Shown: positions 53,190 through 64,000 of the stretch, piece after piece
Numbering within the stretch: position 1 is the stretch's first letter
How the letters are laid out: every line of letters starts with the position of its first letter
Source: JAWBMQ01 sp038828875
GTDB lineage: Archaea; Nanobdellota; Nanobdellia; Woesearchaeales; JAWBMQ01
DNA length: 64,000 nucleotides
Direction: 5' to 3'
NCBI GenBank assembly: GCA_038828875.1
Contig: JAWBMQ010000006.1
Span: 19,045-83,044 of the forward strand
Notes under the pieces: model-generated
The model's input: only the letters and a program-made list of their open reading frames with translations
What the model was told of the DNA's origin: nothing
Database searches by the model: none
Translations under genes and position numbers: made by a program

Positions 53190-53738
53190 ATGCCATATCC
53201 TCCACAACTCATTGATCAAATAAGAACATGGATTCAACAAGGTTATTCTGAAATACAAATTACGCAATCTCTAAAGCAACAAGGTTTTTCTGATAAAGAT
53301 ATTCAAGATATGATCACTGCAGCAAGAAGTGGCGTTAATGTTGCTCAAATTACTGAAGAAATAAAAGAATATATTGAAAATACAACAGAAGCATTAATTG
53401 AAGAAAAATGGACTGAAATTGAAAAAATGGTTGAAGAAATGAACAAATGGAAAGCAGAAATAAATCAAAAAATCATTGAAATGGATACTAAAATAAAAGA
53501 TTTAAAAGAAAATTTCAAAAATCTTCAAGATAGTGTAGTTGGAAAAATTGGGGAGTATGATGATCATCTCATTAAGCTAAGTAGTAATGTTAAAGCTGTA
53601 GAAAAAGTCTTCCAAAAAATAATTCCTACTTTTGTAGATAATGTTAATCAATTAAATTCCATTGTAGAAAAATTAAAGGAAAAAGTGCAATATTCTCCTG
53701 AAGAAGAAAACAAAAACTCTGAAGAAGAGTCTTTTTAA
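53190..53738 (+). CDS. Coiled-coil protein with UBA-like N-terminal repeats
   Basis: A 182-residue protein. Residues 5-45 hold two short helical units (LIDQIRTWIQQGYSEIQI, QGFSDKDIQDMI) of the same kind as at the start of the protein at 51146. The rest is a long coiled coil (about 60-170). No membrane helix. Similar proteins occur in many archaea of this group, but no function is known to me. TATA-like DNA precedes it by about 25 bases. Confidence 0.6.
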   Translation: MPYPPQLIDQIRTWIQQGYSEIQITQSLKQQGFSDKDIQDMITAARSGVNVAQITEEIKEYIENTTEALIEEKWTEIEKMVEEMNKWKAEINQKIIEMDTKIKDLKENFKNLQDSVVGKIGEYDDHLIKLSSNVKAVEKVFQKIIPTFVDNVNQLNSIVEKLKEKVQYSPEEENKNSEEESF

Positions 53739-53867
53739 GAATAAAAATAAATTTCTTTCTTATCTTTGTTATTTTTCTTTGAAATGAATTGAATCTTGAA
53801 TCTTTTTAAAATTAAAAGAAAATCTTCTAAAGTTCAATATTTTATATTTTTTAAGAAAAAAATGAAA

Positions 53868-56806
<2,939 letters not shown>

Positions 56807-56901
56807 CGTCATTAACATAAATTATGCGCCCTTAGCATCAGAAACGATGCCGCACGATAATGCAAGATTACATAAGATAACAATGATTGGAATGTTTAAC
56901 C

Positions 56902-56912
56902 ATTTATAAAGA
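56902..56912 (-). promoter_or_regulatory. TATA box of the 23S rRNA gene
   Basis: CTTTATAAATG on the minus strand lies about 95 bases before the mature 23S 5' end, leaving a leader with a GCATC/GATGC hairpin (about 56840-56855) that may take part in processing. Confidence 0.5.
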
Positions 56913-56968
56913 TTTCTAAATTCTAGTATATAGCTTAAGAATTATTTAAAAATAAACCAGTTGTAAAT

Positions 56969-58342
56969 TTAGAAAAATATTACTACTTCGTTGTTTATTT
57001 TTTTCATTGCTTCTTTTTTTAAGAAAATGGAAATTGGAAGCAACAATAGAGAAAACCAAAGAAAATTAACATTAATTATTCCTAAAGCTAACAAAACAAT
57101 CAAAGCAGGAAGCAAAAATAACATATACTGAATTAAAATCTTAACATTAAACAATCTTATGTGTGGATAAAAACCAGTAAGATAAACTAAAACATATAAA
57201 GAATAGTAATATATTGCGAAGTATGAGACAAAATAAATGAGAAACTTGTTGAAATTTTCAAAATTTAGAATTAACAAAGTTAAAATAATGACATGTGAAA
57301 AAATGTTAAAAATATGAGTAGCAAATACCTTGCTGTTCAAAATGTTTTCTTTTGAAATCGGTAAAATATTATAGCTAGAAAATGATTCAAATTGAGTAAA
57401 CCATTGATATAATGTTGAAGTAAACATTCCAAAGAAAATTATGAAAACAAAAACAACATCTATCATTGGAAACTTAGAAACAAAAAGTATTGATAAAAAA
57501 TAAATTATAATTATTGGAAAAATATATGAAAAAAATAACTTTGAAAATCCTGCAACTGTTCTTGAAAAATCCAAAACATCTTTGGCAAGAATTACAGAAC
57601 ATTGCTTTGGAAAATGATTTAATAATTTCAAATATCTATTTTTATAATACTTTTTAGGATGGAACTCTTCTAATTTTGCTGAAAAAATTGCAACAACATC
57701 AAAAATCAAGATAAGTACTAAATTTAATAATAAAACATTCCACGAAGGATTAAAAACGAACAAAATTTTCTCAAAATAAGAACCTAAAACTATTCCTGAA
57801 ATTATTGTAGAGATTAAGAAGATAATTTTTGATTTGGTAAAAAATGATGATAACATAAAAACCAACGCTTGTCCAAAGAAAAATATTAAAGATAAAGATA
57901 TTAAATTGATTATAATATTAGGTTGATTAAGATAATATAATGCTAAACCTATGCCAATAAGGATCGGAATTATTATCAAAAAAAGATAAAACAACATTTC
58001 TTTTATTACAAAAGCAAAGAAAATTTTTCTTTCTGAAACTGGTTGTGTCCTTGCAGAATATGTTATAGTAGAAGCATTACCAAATCTTCTATGAAGAATT
58101 TCTTCAACAAACATTCCAAATGCACCAACGTTAATTCCAAAAAATAAGAAAATTAGATGTGAAAGAATTACAACAAAATTATCAGAAAATGCCTCAAAAA
58201 TTGAATTTAAGGAAAATACAATAGTTGCTATAAATAAAATCATAAAAGGAATAACGTAGAATAAACTAACAGATAAATAACTCTTATAGAAACTTAACTC
58301 TTCTTTAAACATGTATTTTAATAAAATCTTTAGGTTTTTCAT
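56969..58342 (-). CDS. ABC-2 type exporter membrane subunit
   Basis: A 457-residue protein with about 12 transmembrane helices arranged in two halves, as in ABC-2 permeases fused from two six-helix units. Its first codon overlaps the stop of the ATPase gene by four bases (ATGA), so the two are translated together. The substrate is not known; such pairs export drugs, lipids, polysaccharides or peptides. Confidence 0.85.
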   Translation of the reverse strand: MKNLKILLKYMFKEELSFYKSYLSVSLFYVIPFMILFIATIVFSLNSIFEAFSDNFVVILSHLIFLFFGINVGAFGMFVEEILHRRFGNASTITYSARTQPVSERKIFFAFVIKEMLFYLFLIIIPILIGIGLALYYLNQPNIIINLISLSLIFFFGQALVFMLSSFFTKSKIIFLISTIISGIVLGSYFEKILFVFNPSWNVLLLNLVLILIFDVVAIFSAKLEEFHPKKYYKNRYLKLLNHFPKQCSVILAKDVLDFSRTVAGFSKLFFSYIFPIIIIYFLSILFVSKFPMIDVVFVFIIFFGMFTSTLYQWFTQFESFSSYNILPISKENILNSKVFATHIFNIFSHVIILTLLILNFENFNKFLIYFVSYFAIYYYSLYVLVYLTGFYPHIRLFNVKILIQYMLFLLPALIVLLALGIINVNFLWFSLLLLPISIFLKKEAMKKINNEVVIFF

Positions 58343-59052
58343 TTTCTACTTTTTCTAGTTTTTTGTTCTAATAAATCAAAGTATTTCTTTTCTAAATTTT
58401 TTGTATTTTGCAAATATGCTAGAATATTTCCATCTTTAATAATGTAAACTTCATCACAGATTTTTTCTGCTAATTCTAAAACATGGGTTGTCATGAAAAT
58501 GGTTCCTTGTTTTTTATATTCTTCAAGAAAATTTAACAACCTTTTTTGAGTTATTGGATCTAAATTTATAATTGGCTCATCAATGAACGCAATCTTAGGT
58601 TTATGAATAAATGCTTGTGCAAACATCAATTTTTGTCTTTCTCCTCTTGACAAATCCTTACATAATCTATTCTTAGTATCTTGAAAATCCAAAAATTCAA
58701 ACCAAAAATCAATATCTTTTAATGAATCTAATTTATTGCGGATTGTTAAAACAAATTCTAAATATTCTTGAGCTGTTAAGAAACTAGGTGGATTCTCTTG
58801 CTCAGGAATTATTCCAGAAATTTCTCTTACTTTAACTGGATTTTTTAGAACATCAATTCCTAAAACTTCAACGATTCCTGAATCTGGTTTTAATTGACCT
58901 GTTAAAATTTTTATCAATGTAGATTTACCGCTTCCATTTGGACCTAATAATCCGATAAGTTTGTTCTTCTTAACTTCCAAAGAAACATTGTTTAATGCTA
59001 CGATATTCCCATATTTTTTATTTAAATTTTTTACATTAAGAACTAACTCCAT
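58339..59052 (-). CDS. ABC transporter ATP-binding protein
   Basis: A 237-residue ATPase: Walker A GPNGSGKST (about 35-43), signature LSRGERQKL (about 138), Walker B IAFIDEP (about 154-160), and the switch His in TTHVLE. The signature is LSRGE rather than LSGGQ, a variant common in ABC-2 exporters of this group. It is co-transcribed with the permease downstream. The start ATG is at 59052. Confidence 0.93.
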   Translation of the reverse strand: MELVLNVKNLNKKYGNIVALNNVSLEVKKNKLIGLLGPNGSGKSTLIKILTGQLKPDSGIVEVLGIDVLKNPVKVREISGIIPEQENPPSFLTAQEYLEFVLTIRNKLDSLKDIDFWFEFLDFQDTKNRLCKDLSRGERQKLMFAQAFIHKPKIAFIDEPIINLDPITQKRLLNFLEEYKKQGTIFMTTHVLELAEKICDEVYIIKDGNILAYLQNTKNLEKKYFDLLEQKTRKSRK

Positions 59053-59095
59053 TTTTAACTTTTTAAGAAAAAGAAATATATAAATATTTAGTTTT

Positions 59096-59317
59096 TTATT
59101 TTTTAAGTTTTTCTAATTCTTTAACTATATTTTCATGAGATAATCCTTCAATGTTGATTATCTTATCCAAAGGTTCTAAATGATTAATATTTACTTTTTT
59201 GTTTCTCGTAAAACCATCAATAATAACATATTTATCATCAATCTTCTCAACAACAACACATAGCTTTCCAGCATCTCGTCCTGCAATCTTTACACATACT
59301 CTTCCTGGCTCAATCAT
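59096..59317 (-). CDS. rpl14e: Ribosomal protein L14e (eL14)
   Basis: A 73-residue protein beginning MIEPGRVCVKIAGRDAGKLCVVVE, followed by DGFTRNKKVNINHLEPL, both family signatures. It is three bases after L34e, with GAGGTGA inside that gene's end. Length fits the short archaeal form. Confidence 0.95.
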   Translation of the reverse strand: MIEPGRVCVKIAGRDAGKLCVVVEKIDDKYVIIDGFTRNKKVNINHLEPLDKIINIEGLSHENIVKELEKLKK

Positions 59318-59319
59318 GT

Positions 59320-59574
59320 TTATTCACCTCTAAACTCTTCAATTATTCTTCTTCTTGAACATTCTGTACAAAGATAACCACCATATCTTCGTTCTACTGT
59401 TCTTTCTGATTTTGCTAACTTCTTAACATTTCTTGGAATTCCATGTAATGGTTTTCCACATACTGCACAATGTGCTTGCTTAGGATTTCTCTTTTCAAAA
59501 TGTAATGTCACTCTTGAAGCTAATCTAACATACTTCCTTCTTAGTGAACTTGATTTGAAATGTGCGGGTTGCAT
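59320..59574 (-). CDS. rpl34e: Ribosomal protein L34e (eL34)
   Basis: An 84-residue protein with the L34e zinc site: CAVCGKPLHGIP and YLCTECSRRRI, preceded by KYVRLASRVTLHFEKRNP. It lies before L14e on the minus strand, the usual archaeal pairing. Confidence 0.95.
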   Translation of the reverse strand: MQPAHFKSSSLRRKYVRLASRVTLHFEKRNPKQAHCAVCGKPLHGIPRNVKKLAKSERTVERRYGGYLCTECSRRRIIEEFRGE

Positions 59575-59627
59575 GGTAAAATTGTGATTGTTGAATGATT
59601 TAAAAATATTTCTAAAAAAGAAAAGAA

Positions 59628-60200
59628 TTAATGATTTCTACCTTTATTTGCATTTGCGCTTGGTCTCAATTTTTCTGCTCCTTTTCCTTTTCTTCTTAAT
59701 CCTCTTGATTTCCTTGCTGCACTTGTTAGTCCTCTAAAAACTCTTCCTCTTTGCTTTACTATATTGGATAAATTCTTATCTGCTAAAACTGCTGGACTTG
59801 TTCGATCTGCAAGAATTACTTCATACCATTTGTATTGTCCATCTTCTCCAACCCAATAACTGTTAACTACTTCACAATTTACAAATTTCCTTGCTGCTCT
59901 TTGCTCAGCAATTACTTGATGGCTTAATTCAATAACTTCATAATGCCTAAATGCTTTAGGTCTTCTTCCACCTGAACGATGTTCGCGCATTCTTCTTTTC
60001 TTCTCAACTCTAACTCTTACAACAATTACTCCTTGCTTTGGTTTCCAACCAAGAGCTCTTGCTCTATCTATTCTTGTTGGTCTTTCAATTCTAACAACCG
60101 CAGGTTCTTCTTTCCACTGAATTAACCTTTCTTTGTAAATTTTGCCCAAATTTTCTTTAGGTCTTTTCCAAAGTTGTGAAATGTATTTGTAAAATCCCAT
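59628..60200 (-). CDS. rpl15e: Ribosomal protein L15e (eL15)
   Basis: A 190-residue protein matching L15e: MGFYKYISQLWKRP start, RIERPTRIDRARALGWKPKQG, RMREHRSGGRRPKAFRHYEV, and LRRKGKGAEKLRPS at the end (each a separate block). The start is the ATG at 60200 after AAAGGTGA. Upstream lies a short GC-rich 5' leader. Length is normal for archaea. Confidence 0.97.
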   Translation of the reverse strand: MGFYKYISQLWKRPKENLGKIYKERLIQWKEEPAVVRIERPTRIDRARALGWKPKQGVIVVRVRVEKKRRMREHRSGGRRPKAFRHYEVIELSHQVIAEQRAARKFVNCEVVNSYWVGEDGQYKWYEVILADRTSPAVLADKNLSNIVKQRGRVFRGLTSAARKSRGLRRKGKGAEKLRPSANANKGRNH

Positions 60201-60216
60201 TTTTATTCACCTTTTT

Positions 60217-60256
60217 CCTATTCGGGTGCCCTGCCAGCAATCCCACATCTAGCAAG
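60217..60256 (-). promoter_or_regulatory. GC-rich 5' leader element of rpl15e
   Basis: About 40 bases of GC-rich DNA begin where the L15e transcript should start, about 25 bases after a TATA box at 60276-60285. On the minus strand TGGG-AT-TGC and GCACCCG can form a small hairpin with a TGGCAGG loop. It lies wholly in the untranslated leader, so it could be a protein- or metabolite-binding site. It shares CCTGCC and ATCCCA-ATC with the hairpin at mcm (18813-18866). Confidence 0.4.
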
Positions 60257-60316
60257 AAATTTGAAAATATGATTGATTTATAAATGTTTCATAAATAAAA
60301 AGAAAAATAAGAGAAT

Positions 60317-60511
60317 TTAAGCAATTGCCTTTACTTTCTTGACTTCCTTTCTTGGCTGACTTCTCGGTGCTTTTAATTTTGCCAAACAAGAATCACAGTA
60401 TAGCTTGTTTTGATGTGGGTTTTCTATAAGTTTATTACATAGAACACATCTTTTAACAATTTTATGCTTTTTTATCTTTATCCACTGCGATGCCGTTTTA
60501 CTCCCCCTCAA
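60317..60511 (-). CDS. Small basic zinc-ribbon protein, unusual start
   Basis: A 64-residue protein with a single zinc ribbon (RCVLCNKLI...LYCDSCLAK, about residues 21-41) and Lys/Arg-rich ends, suggesting nucleic-acid or ribosome binding. The frame has no ATG before the zinc ribbon; the first candidate start is the TTG at 60511, followed by a GC-rich AGGGGGAGTAAAACGG. That segment could be a Shine-Dalgarno, which would put the start later at an unusual codon. I do not recognise the family; ribosomal-protein L40e differs. Confidence 0.55.
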   Translation of the reverse strand: MRGSKTASQWIKIKKHKIVKRCVLCNKLIENPHQNKLYCDSCLAKLKAPRSQPRKEVKKVKAIA

Positions 60512-60585
60512 AAATTTTTATTTATAAAGTGAATATCCTCTTATTTATAAAAATTATTAAACTTAAGTAAATATTTTTAAATTAA

Positions 60586-61206
60586 TTATTTATACAATTT
60601 TTTTGCTAAATCATAAGTGTAGAGTAAAATTGCCTTCGTTTGGACTTCAGTAGGTTTAAAAGATTCTTTCTTACTATGAACGGAATAAATTCTAACTTGA
60701 TTTATTAGATGGATTTGTTGCATTATTGCAGGATCAATTTGATTTAATTGTCTTAACTCGGCTACCAATTTTCCTAAACCATAATTAGGAGCTGTTTCTA
60801 ATAAATCTTTTCCAGTAATTTCATAATATTTTCTAAAAAGTAAAGTTTCTAAGATTCTTGCACAAAGAATTATTGCTGCTTTGTAATGCTTAGAACTGTA
60901 ACAACCTATTGCTTCTTTAAAATCAGATATCACTTCTTCTCTTAACTCTTGTGGAAATTTAATCTTTTCTAAATCTTTAAATTCTTCCACATCTGGATGA
61001 TTCGAAATTCTACTTTTTATTTCTTCTAAAATCAGTTTATGTTTAGCAGAATATGGTGTTTTTAGCAAGTTCTTAATCTCCTCAATCCATTGAGGAATTT
61101 CATACAGATTTTTAGCTTCATAATTTGATTTTAAGTTTTCTAACTCTGCTAAAAGTTGTTTCAATTCATTGAAAATTTTCTCTTTCTCTGAAATCTTGTT
61201 GTCCAT
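60586..61206 (-). CDS. HEPN-domain (DUF4145-like) protein
   Basis: A 206-residue protein. The N-terminal ~90 residues are helical with a coiled coil; the C-terminal ~110 form a HEPN-type four-helix fold (KHYKAAIILCARILETLLF). RIYSVH (about 171-176) fits the R-x4-H active site of HEPN ribonucleases. Members act as toxins, CRISPR-linked RNases or RNA-degrading housekeeping enzymes. There is no MNT nucleotidyltransferase antitoxin next to it. The start ATG is clear (MDNKISEKEK). Confidence 0.72.
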   Translation of the reverse strand: MDNKISEKEKIFNELKQLLAELENLKSNYEAKNLYEIPQWIEEIKNLLKTPYSAKHKLILEEIKSRISNHPDVEEFKDLEKIKFPQELREEVISDFKEAIGCYSSKHYKAAIILCARILETLLFRKYYEITGKDLLETAPNYGLGKLVAELRQLNQIDPAIMQQIHLINQVRIYSVHSKKESFKPTEVQTKAILLYTYDLAKKLYK

Positions 61207-61230
61207 AAAATGTTGTTTATCTTTTGGTTT

Positions 61231-61881
61231 TTATATTTTTTTAGTTTGTTTTTGTAATCTAAAAACTGAATAAGAATAATAAAATATAAGCAAAATTGAA
61301 AACAAAAGAATTATTATGAAAAAAATGTAGTAAAGGTTTCCCTTAATAAAAAAGTAAGAAATTAAACTGTAGATCGCCAAAAATAAGAAAATTTTGCTTC
61401 CGAATTCGTGCGTTTTTTGCCAAACTAAATCACTGCTTAAAGTCCAAGGTGTTCTTATACCTAAAAACCAAGTTCTTCTGCAATGCTTTAATAATCTTGA
61501 AATTTCTAGGAAAAGCAATGAGATTCCTAAAATGATAAAAAAATTCATTTTAAAAGGATTGAATGAATAAAAAATAATCAGCATTTGCAGGTATAAAAAA
61601 TAAAGCATTATAATTAACTTAAACTCTTCATAATATTTGTTGAAAAACTTGTAGTTTTCTTTCAAAGGATCTATTTTTGGTAAATATTTAAATAATAAAA
61701 TAAAAATCAATAATAAAATTGGAAAGAAAAATATTGTAAATTTTGATGAATAACTCGGAATGCCTTCAGAATTAAAATGTGATGGAATTTTATCTGGTAG
61801 AAATGGAAAAAGGATTAATGAAAAGAGTAAAGAAATTATAAACAGCACTTGTTCAATCTTTCTTTTGTTCTCTTTTTTCAT
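61231..61881 (-). CDS. SdpI/DUF1648-like membrane protein
   Basis: A 216-residue protein with about six transmembrane helices. LPDKIPSHFNSEGIPSYSSK is the DUF1648 part and WFLGIRTPWTLSSDLVWQKTHEFG the SdpI signature. SdpI was named as an immunity protein in Bacillus, but most homologues have no known role. Its start lies 29 bases inside the end of the gene upstream, indicating coupled translation. It may stand in a unit of membrane proteins with the next two genes. Confidence 0.8.
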   Translation of the reverse strand: MKKENKRKIEQVLFIISLLFSLILFPFLPDKIPSHFNSEGIPSYSSKFTIFFFPILLLIFILLFKYLPKIDPLKENYKFFNKYYEEFKLIIMLYFLYLQMLIIFYSFNPFKMNFFIILGISLLFLEISRLLKHCRRTWFLGIRTPWTLSSDLVWQKTHEFGSKIFLFLAIYSLISYFFIKGNLYYIFFIIILLFSILLIFYYSYSVFRLQKQTKKI

Positions 61882-62701
61882 GCTTTATTGCATTGAATAG
61901 ATGAATTATTGCAAAACTATTAGCAGAATTAAAGTAAAGAAATATACCTAAAACAATGAAAAAGTAAAAGAAAAGAACTAAAACGGAATATACATTCAAA
62001 AAAGGCAAGATGAAAAGATTTCCTAATGAAAGAATTATTAAAAAACCATACAAGAAAGAAAATATAAAAAAACTAGCATAAGCTAAGAAAAGGAAGAATA
62101 AATCTACAAAGAATATTTTCCAAGAATAATTTTTGGTAGTTTTAAAACTTCTTTTAATTGAATCGATTATTGAAATGTTTTTATCTGTAAGAACATAAAA
62201 TTTTGCAAAACTTAGCTTTACTGCTAAAAAGATTGTTAAAATTAAAAATACAATTACGGTTAATATTATGAATATTATTTGAAGCACTAATCCTAATTTT
62301 TCAAAAAGTATAAACATTGCTATAAGTAAAAAACCTAGCACAATCGGTGTAGTTATTATGATAAAAGATAAAAAATAAAGTCCAAAAAACTTTAAAAAAT
62401 TGTAATTCTTAAATTTATAGAACTCTAAAATTTTTAACTTTTTATCTTTCATCAATTCTAAATAAGTTTTAGTAAAGCAAAAATCAAGATAAATGAAAAA
62501 TAGAAAAGATATAATATAAATAACTAATATAACTGCAATATTTAACAAATCAAATGACTTAAATTCATAGTAAAAAGAGAATATGTTTAGAAAAATAATT
62601 GCGATTGCACTTAAAGAGTATGCAAGAAATAAATACCAAAAATGCTTATTTGTCTTTGAAAAACCAATGCTTAATAACTCATCAAAAGTTATCTGTTTCA
62701 T
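61853..62701 (-). CDS. Six-helix integral membrane protein
   Basis: A 282-residue protein with about six to seven transmembrane helices. The start (TFDELLSIGFSKTNKHFW) and the internal SFAKFYVLTDKNISIIDSIKRSFKTTKNYSW resemble the DUF975/membrane-domain family of proteins that sit beside transporters. The broken gene just upstream (62741-63540) has the same opening pattern, so the two are probably paralogues. Function unknown. Confidence 0.65.
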   Translation of the reverse strand: MKQITFDELLSIGFSKTNKHFWYLFLAYSLSAIAIIFLNIFSFYYEFKSFDLLNIAVILVIYIISFLFFIYLDFCFTKTYLELMKDKKLKILEFYKFKNYNFLKFFGLYFLSFIIITTPIVLGFLLIAMFILFEKLGLVLQIIFIILTVIVFLILTIFLAVKLSFAKFYVLTDKNISIIDSIKRSFKTTKNYSWKIFFVDLFFLFLAYASFFIFSFLYGFLIILSLGNLFILPFLNVYSVLVLFFYFFIVLGIFLYFNSANSFAIIHLFNAIKHEKREQKKD

Positions 62702-62740
62702 TTTAGAATTTATGCTTTTATAAATTTATAAATGTTTAGA

Positions 62741-63540
62741 TTATAATTCTTCATAGCATTTTGCTAAAGATACGTTTATCATGCAAAAAATTAGATAAAT
62801 GAAAAAAGAAATAACTAAAAAGAAGGATGGTGCAGATTTATCAGAATCTTTCTTAAAAAATTGCTCAGCTATTGAATAACTAAGAGTATTTTCTAAGTAT
62901 AAATCATTCTGAGAAATTTCAATTTTAACTCCAAAATCGTCCTCCTTAAGTTTAGGAATAACTCCTAATCCAAAAAATGAAAAAATTATAAAAAAAAGGA
63001 AAACACAATTGCTGCTAAAGATTTTACAGAAAAAATGCTCTTAAATTCCTTTTTCTCTATGAGCAAATAATTAAAAGATTCTAAAAGAAATATAAGAATA
63101 ATAGCAACTCCTAGAGAAATTAGTAAAAATACTGGCGCGATAGATGTTAGTTTATCAAACCATAAGAGTATTTTTGTTGAAAAAAAGAAAACAGGAAATG
63201 AAATAATAATTACATTTTTCAAGAGTAGCACTAAAATTCTCTCTTTAGAAATCATTAAGAAGTTTGAAGAAAATATTTGAGAAATTTTTACTTTGTGTCC
63301 TTTTGAAACATTTACTGCTATTGCTGTAATAATTAAATCGAATATAACTAAAGAAATTAAAACGCATACTATTTTTATCAAACTACTATCTTTAGGAAAT
63401 ACTTCTTTTGTACTTGAGATAACTAAAAAAGGTAAAAATGAAACTAGAATAAGAAAAATAAAATATAGCAGAAAAAATAATTTGAAGTTCTTTAGTGTTT
63501 GATTAGCAGCATACTCAAAAAAATTTTCTTTTAAAATTTT
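62741..63540 (-). pseudogene. Broken paralogue of the six-helix membrane protein
   Basis: The frame starts near 63540 with EKILKENFFEYAANQTLKNFK and runs to a stop at 62986. Adding one T to the eight-T run (plus strand A8 at 62990-62997) restores the frame, which continues (IIFSFFGLGVIPKLKEDDFG...) to a stop at 62741. There is no ATG, GTG or TTG before the conserved opening, so the start is also lost or unusual. Either it is a decayed gene, or the homopolymer count is a sequencing error. Confidence 0.6.
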
Positions 63541-63639
63541 TTCAGTTTGGTTCCTGGATTATGTAATCTTTTTTATTTATAAAAATTTTTATTCTTTTGC
63601 TTAGTTCGATACTATTTTAGAAAATTATTAAAGAAAAAA

Positions 63640-63753
<114 letters not shown>

Positions 63754-63772
63754 TTCTTTGTGAATCTTGCTT

Positions 63773-63783
63773 AATTTATAAAT
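63773..63783 (-). promoter_or_regulatory. TATA box of 5S rRNA
   Basis: aatttataaat centred about 25 bases before the 5S 5' end, on the minus strand. It directly abuts the stop codon of the FkbM-like gene. Confidence 0.6.
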
Positions 63784-63784
63784 T

Positions 63785-64000
63785 TTACTCTACATAGGCA
63801 AGTAAAGTTCTCTCCAAAATTGGAGATAATGGATTTAAATTCAAAAACCTCATCTTGTACTCTGGAACCCATTGTTTTAACAGTTTAGGAATCTCAAAAA
63901 AATCTCTTGGTGTGTGATATAAACTAATAGAAAGTACAGGTTTATATTTTTTTATTGTTTTCTCCGCTCCTAAGATTGCGTTATATTCATATCCTTCTAT
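63785..64000 (-). CDS. FkbM-family methyltransferase, C-terminal part (partial)
   Basis: The minus strand is open from the window edge to a stop at 63785, encoding about 71 residues. IEGYEYNAILGAEKTIKKYKP, then LSISLYHTPRDFFEIPKLLK and LERTLLAYVE, match the end of FkbM-type SAM methyltransferases, which O-methylate sugars or natural products. The 5' end lies outside the window. Together with the two glycosyltransferase candidates it may belong to sugar-decoration of surface molecules. Confidence 0.8.
   Translation of the reverse strand: MEGYEYNAILGAEKTIKKYKPVLSISLYHTPRDFFEIPKLLKQWVPEYKMRFLNLNPLSPILERTLLAYVE

Overview
The window comes from a very AT-rich archaeal genome. The information-processing genes are archaeal: TFB, TFE, EF-1A, aIF-1A, MCM, the Rrp4/Rrp41/Rrp42 exosome, an SBDS homologue, proteasome alpha, RpoK, NAC, Sec61-beta, eukaryote-type ribosomal proteins (L7Ae, L14e, L15e, L24e, L34e, L35Ae, S28e), and a 7S-type SRP RNA. 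Compact gene packing, many small membrane-anchored proteins of unknown function, and 23S and 5S rRNA genes that are not linked to each other or to a 16S gene suggest a DPANN archaeon of the Nanoarchaeota/Woesearchaeota/Pacearchaeota type. That placement is inference. The run of 99 N marks a scaffolded draft assembly.

Layout. 1-6.2 kb: a surface cluster with a partial lipoprotein, a small anchored protein, and a 1536-residue lipoprotein carrying an HEFTH zinc-protease motif. 6.3-9.1 kb: tfb, SRP RNA, a SpoIIM-like membrane protein and a phosphoesterase. 9.1-11.6 kb: five small pilin-like proteins, two of which share an almost identical 165-bp 5' module. 11.7-18.9 kb: tfe, rps10, EF-1A, an OB/HD-domain nuclease candidate, a SPOUT methyltransferase, and mcm with a GC-rich nested hairpin at its 5' end. 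19.1-27.8 kb: a surface-protein block with an Ig-like secreted protein, a PKD-repeat protein broken by the N gap, two coiled-coil proteins whose C-terminal halves look like outer-membrane beta-barrels, and a helical cytoplasmic protein.

27.9-33.2 kb: one minus-strand array runs psmA, SBDS, rrp4, rrp41, rrp42, rpoK, L35Ae, L7Ae, S28e, L24e, joining the exosome/proteasome superoperon to a ribosomal-protein operon. 33.3-42.6 kb: two lipoproteins, Sec61-beta, NAC, a DUF11-like membrane protein, PGI/PMI, a TrmB regulator, two thioredoxin-fold-like membrane proteins beside a GT2 glycosyltransferase, and aIF-1A. 42.7-53.7 kb: MazG, patatin and a RecJ-like DHH protein in overlapping order, then ThiI, topoisomerase IA, a predicted GT-C enzyme, small proteins, an intron-containing tRNA-Leu and tRNA-Val. 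53.9-56.8 kb: 23S rRNA. 57-64 kb: an ABC exporter, L14e/L34e/L15e, a HEPN-domain protein, SdpI-like and other membrane proteins, one broken gene, 5S rRNA, and the end of an FkbM methyltransferase gene.

Regulation. Many genes start just after a GGTGA-type Shine-Dalgarno sequence, and a GTG inside that signal often gives a false longer frame; I moved those starts to the ATG (or, for the first pilin gene, the second GTG). Stable RNA genes have clear TATA boxes about 25 bases upstream. Several genes whose TATA box sits about 25 bases from the start codon (tfe, the TrmJ-like gene, the gene at 50664) are probably leaderless.
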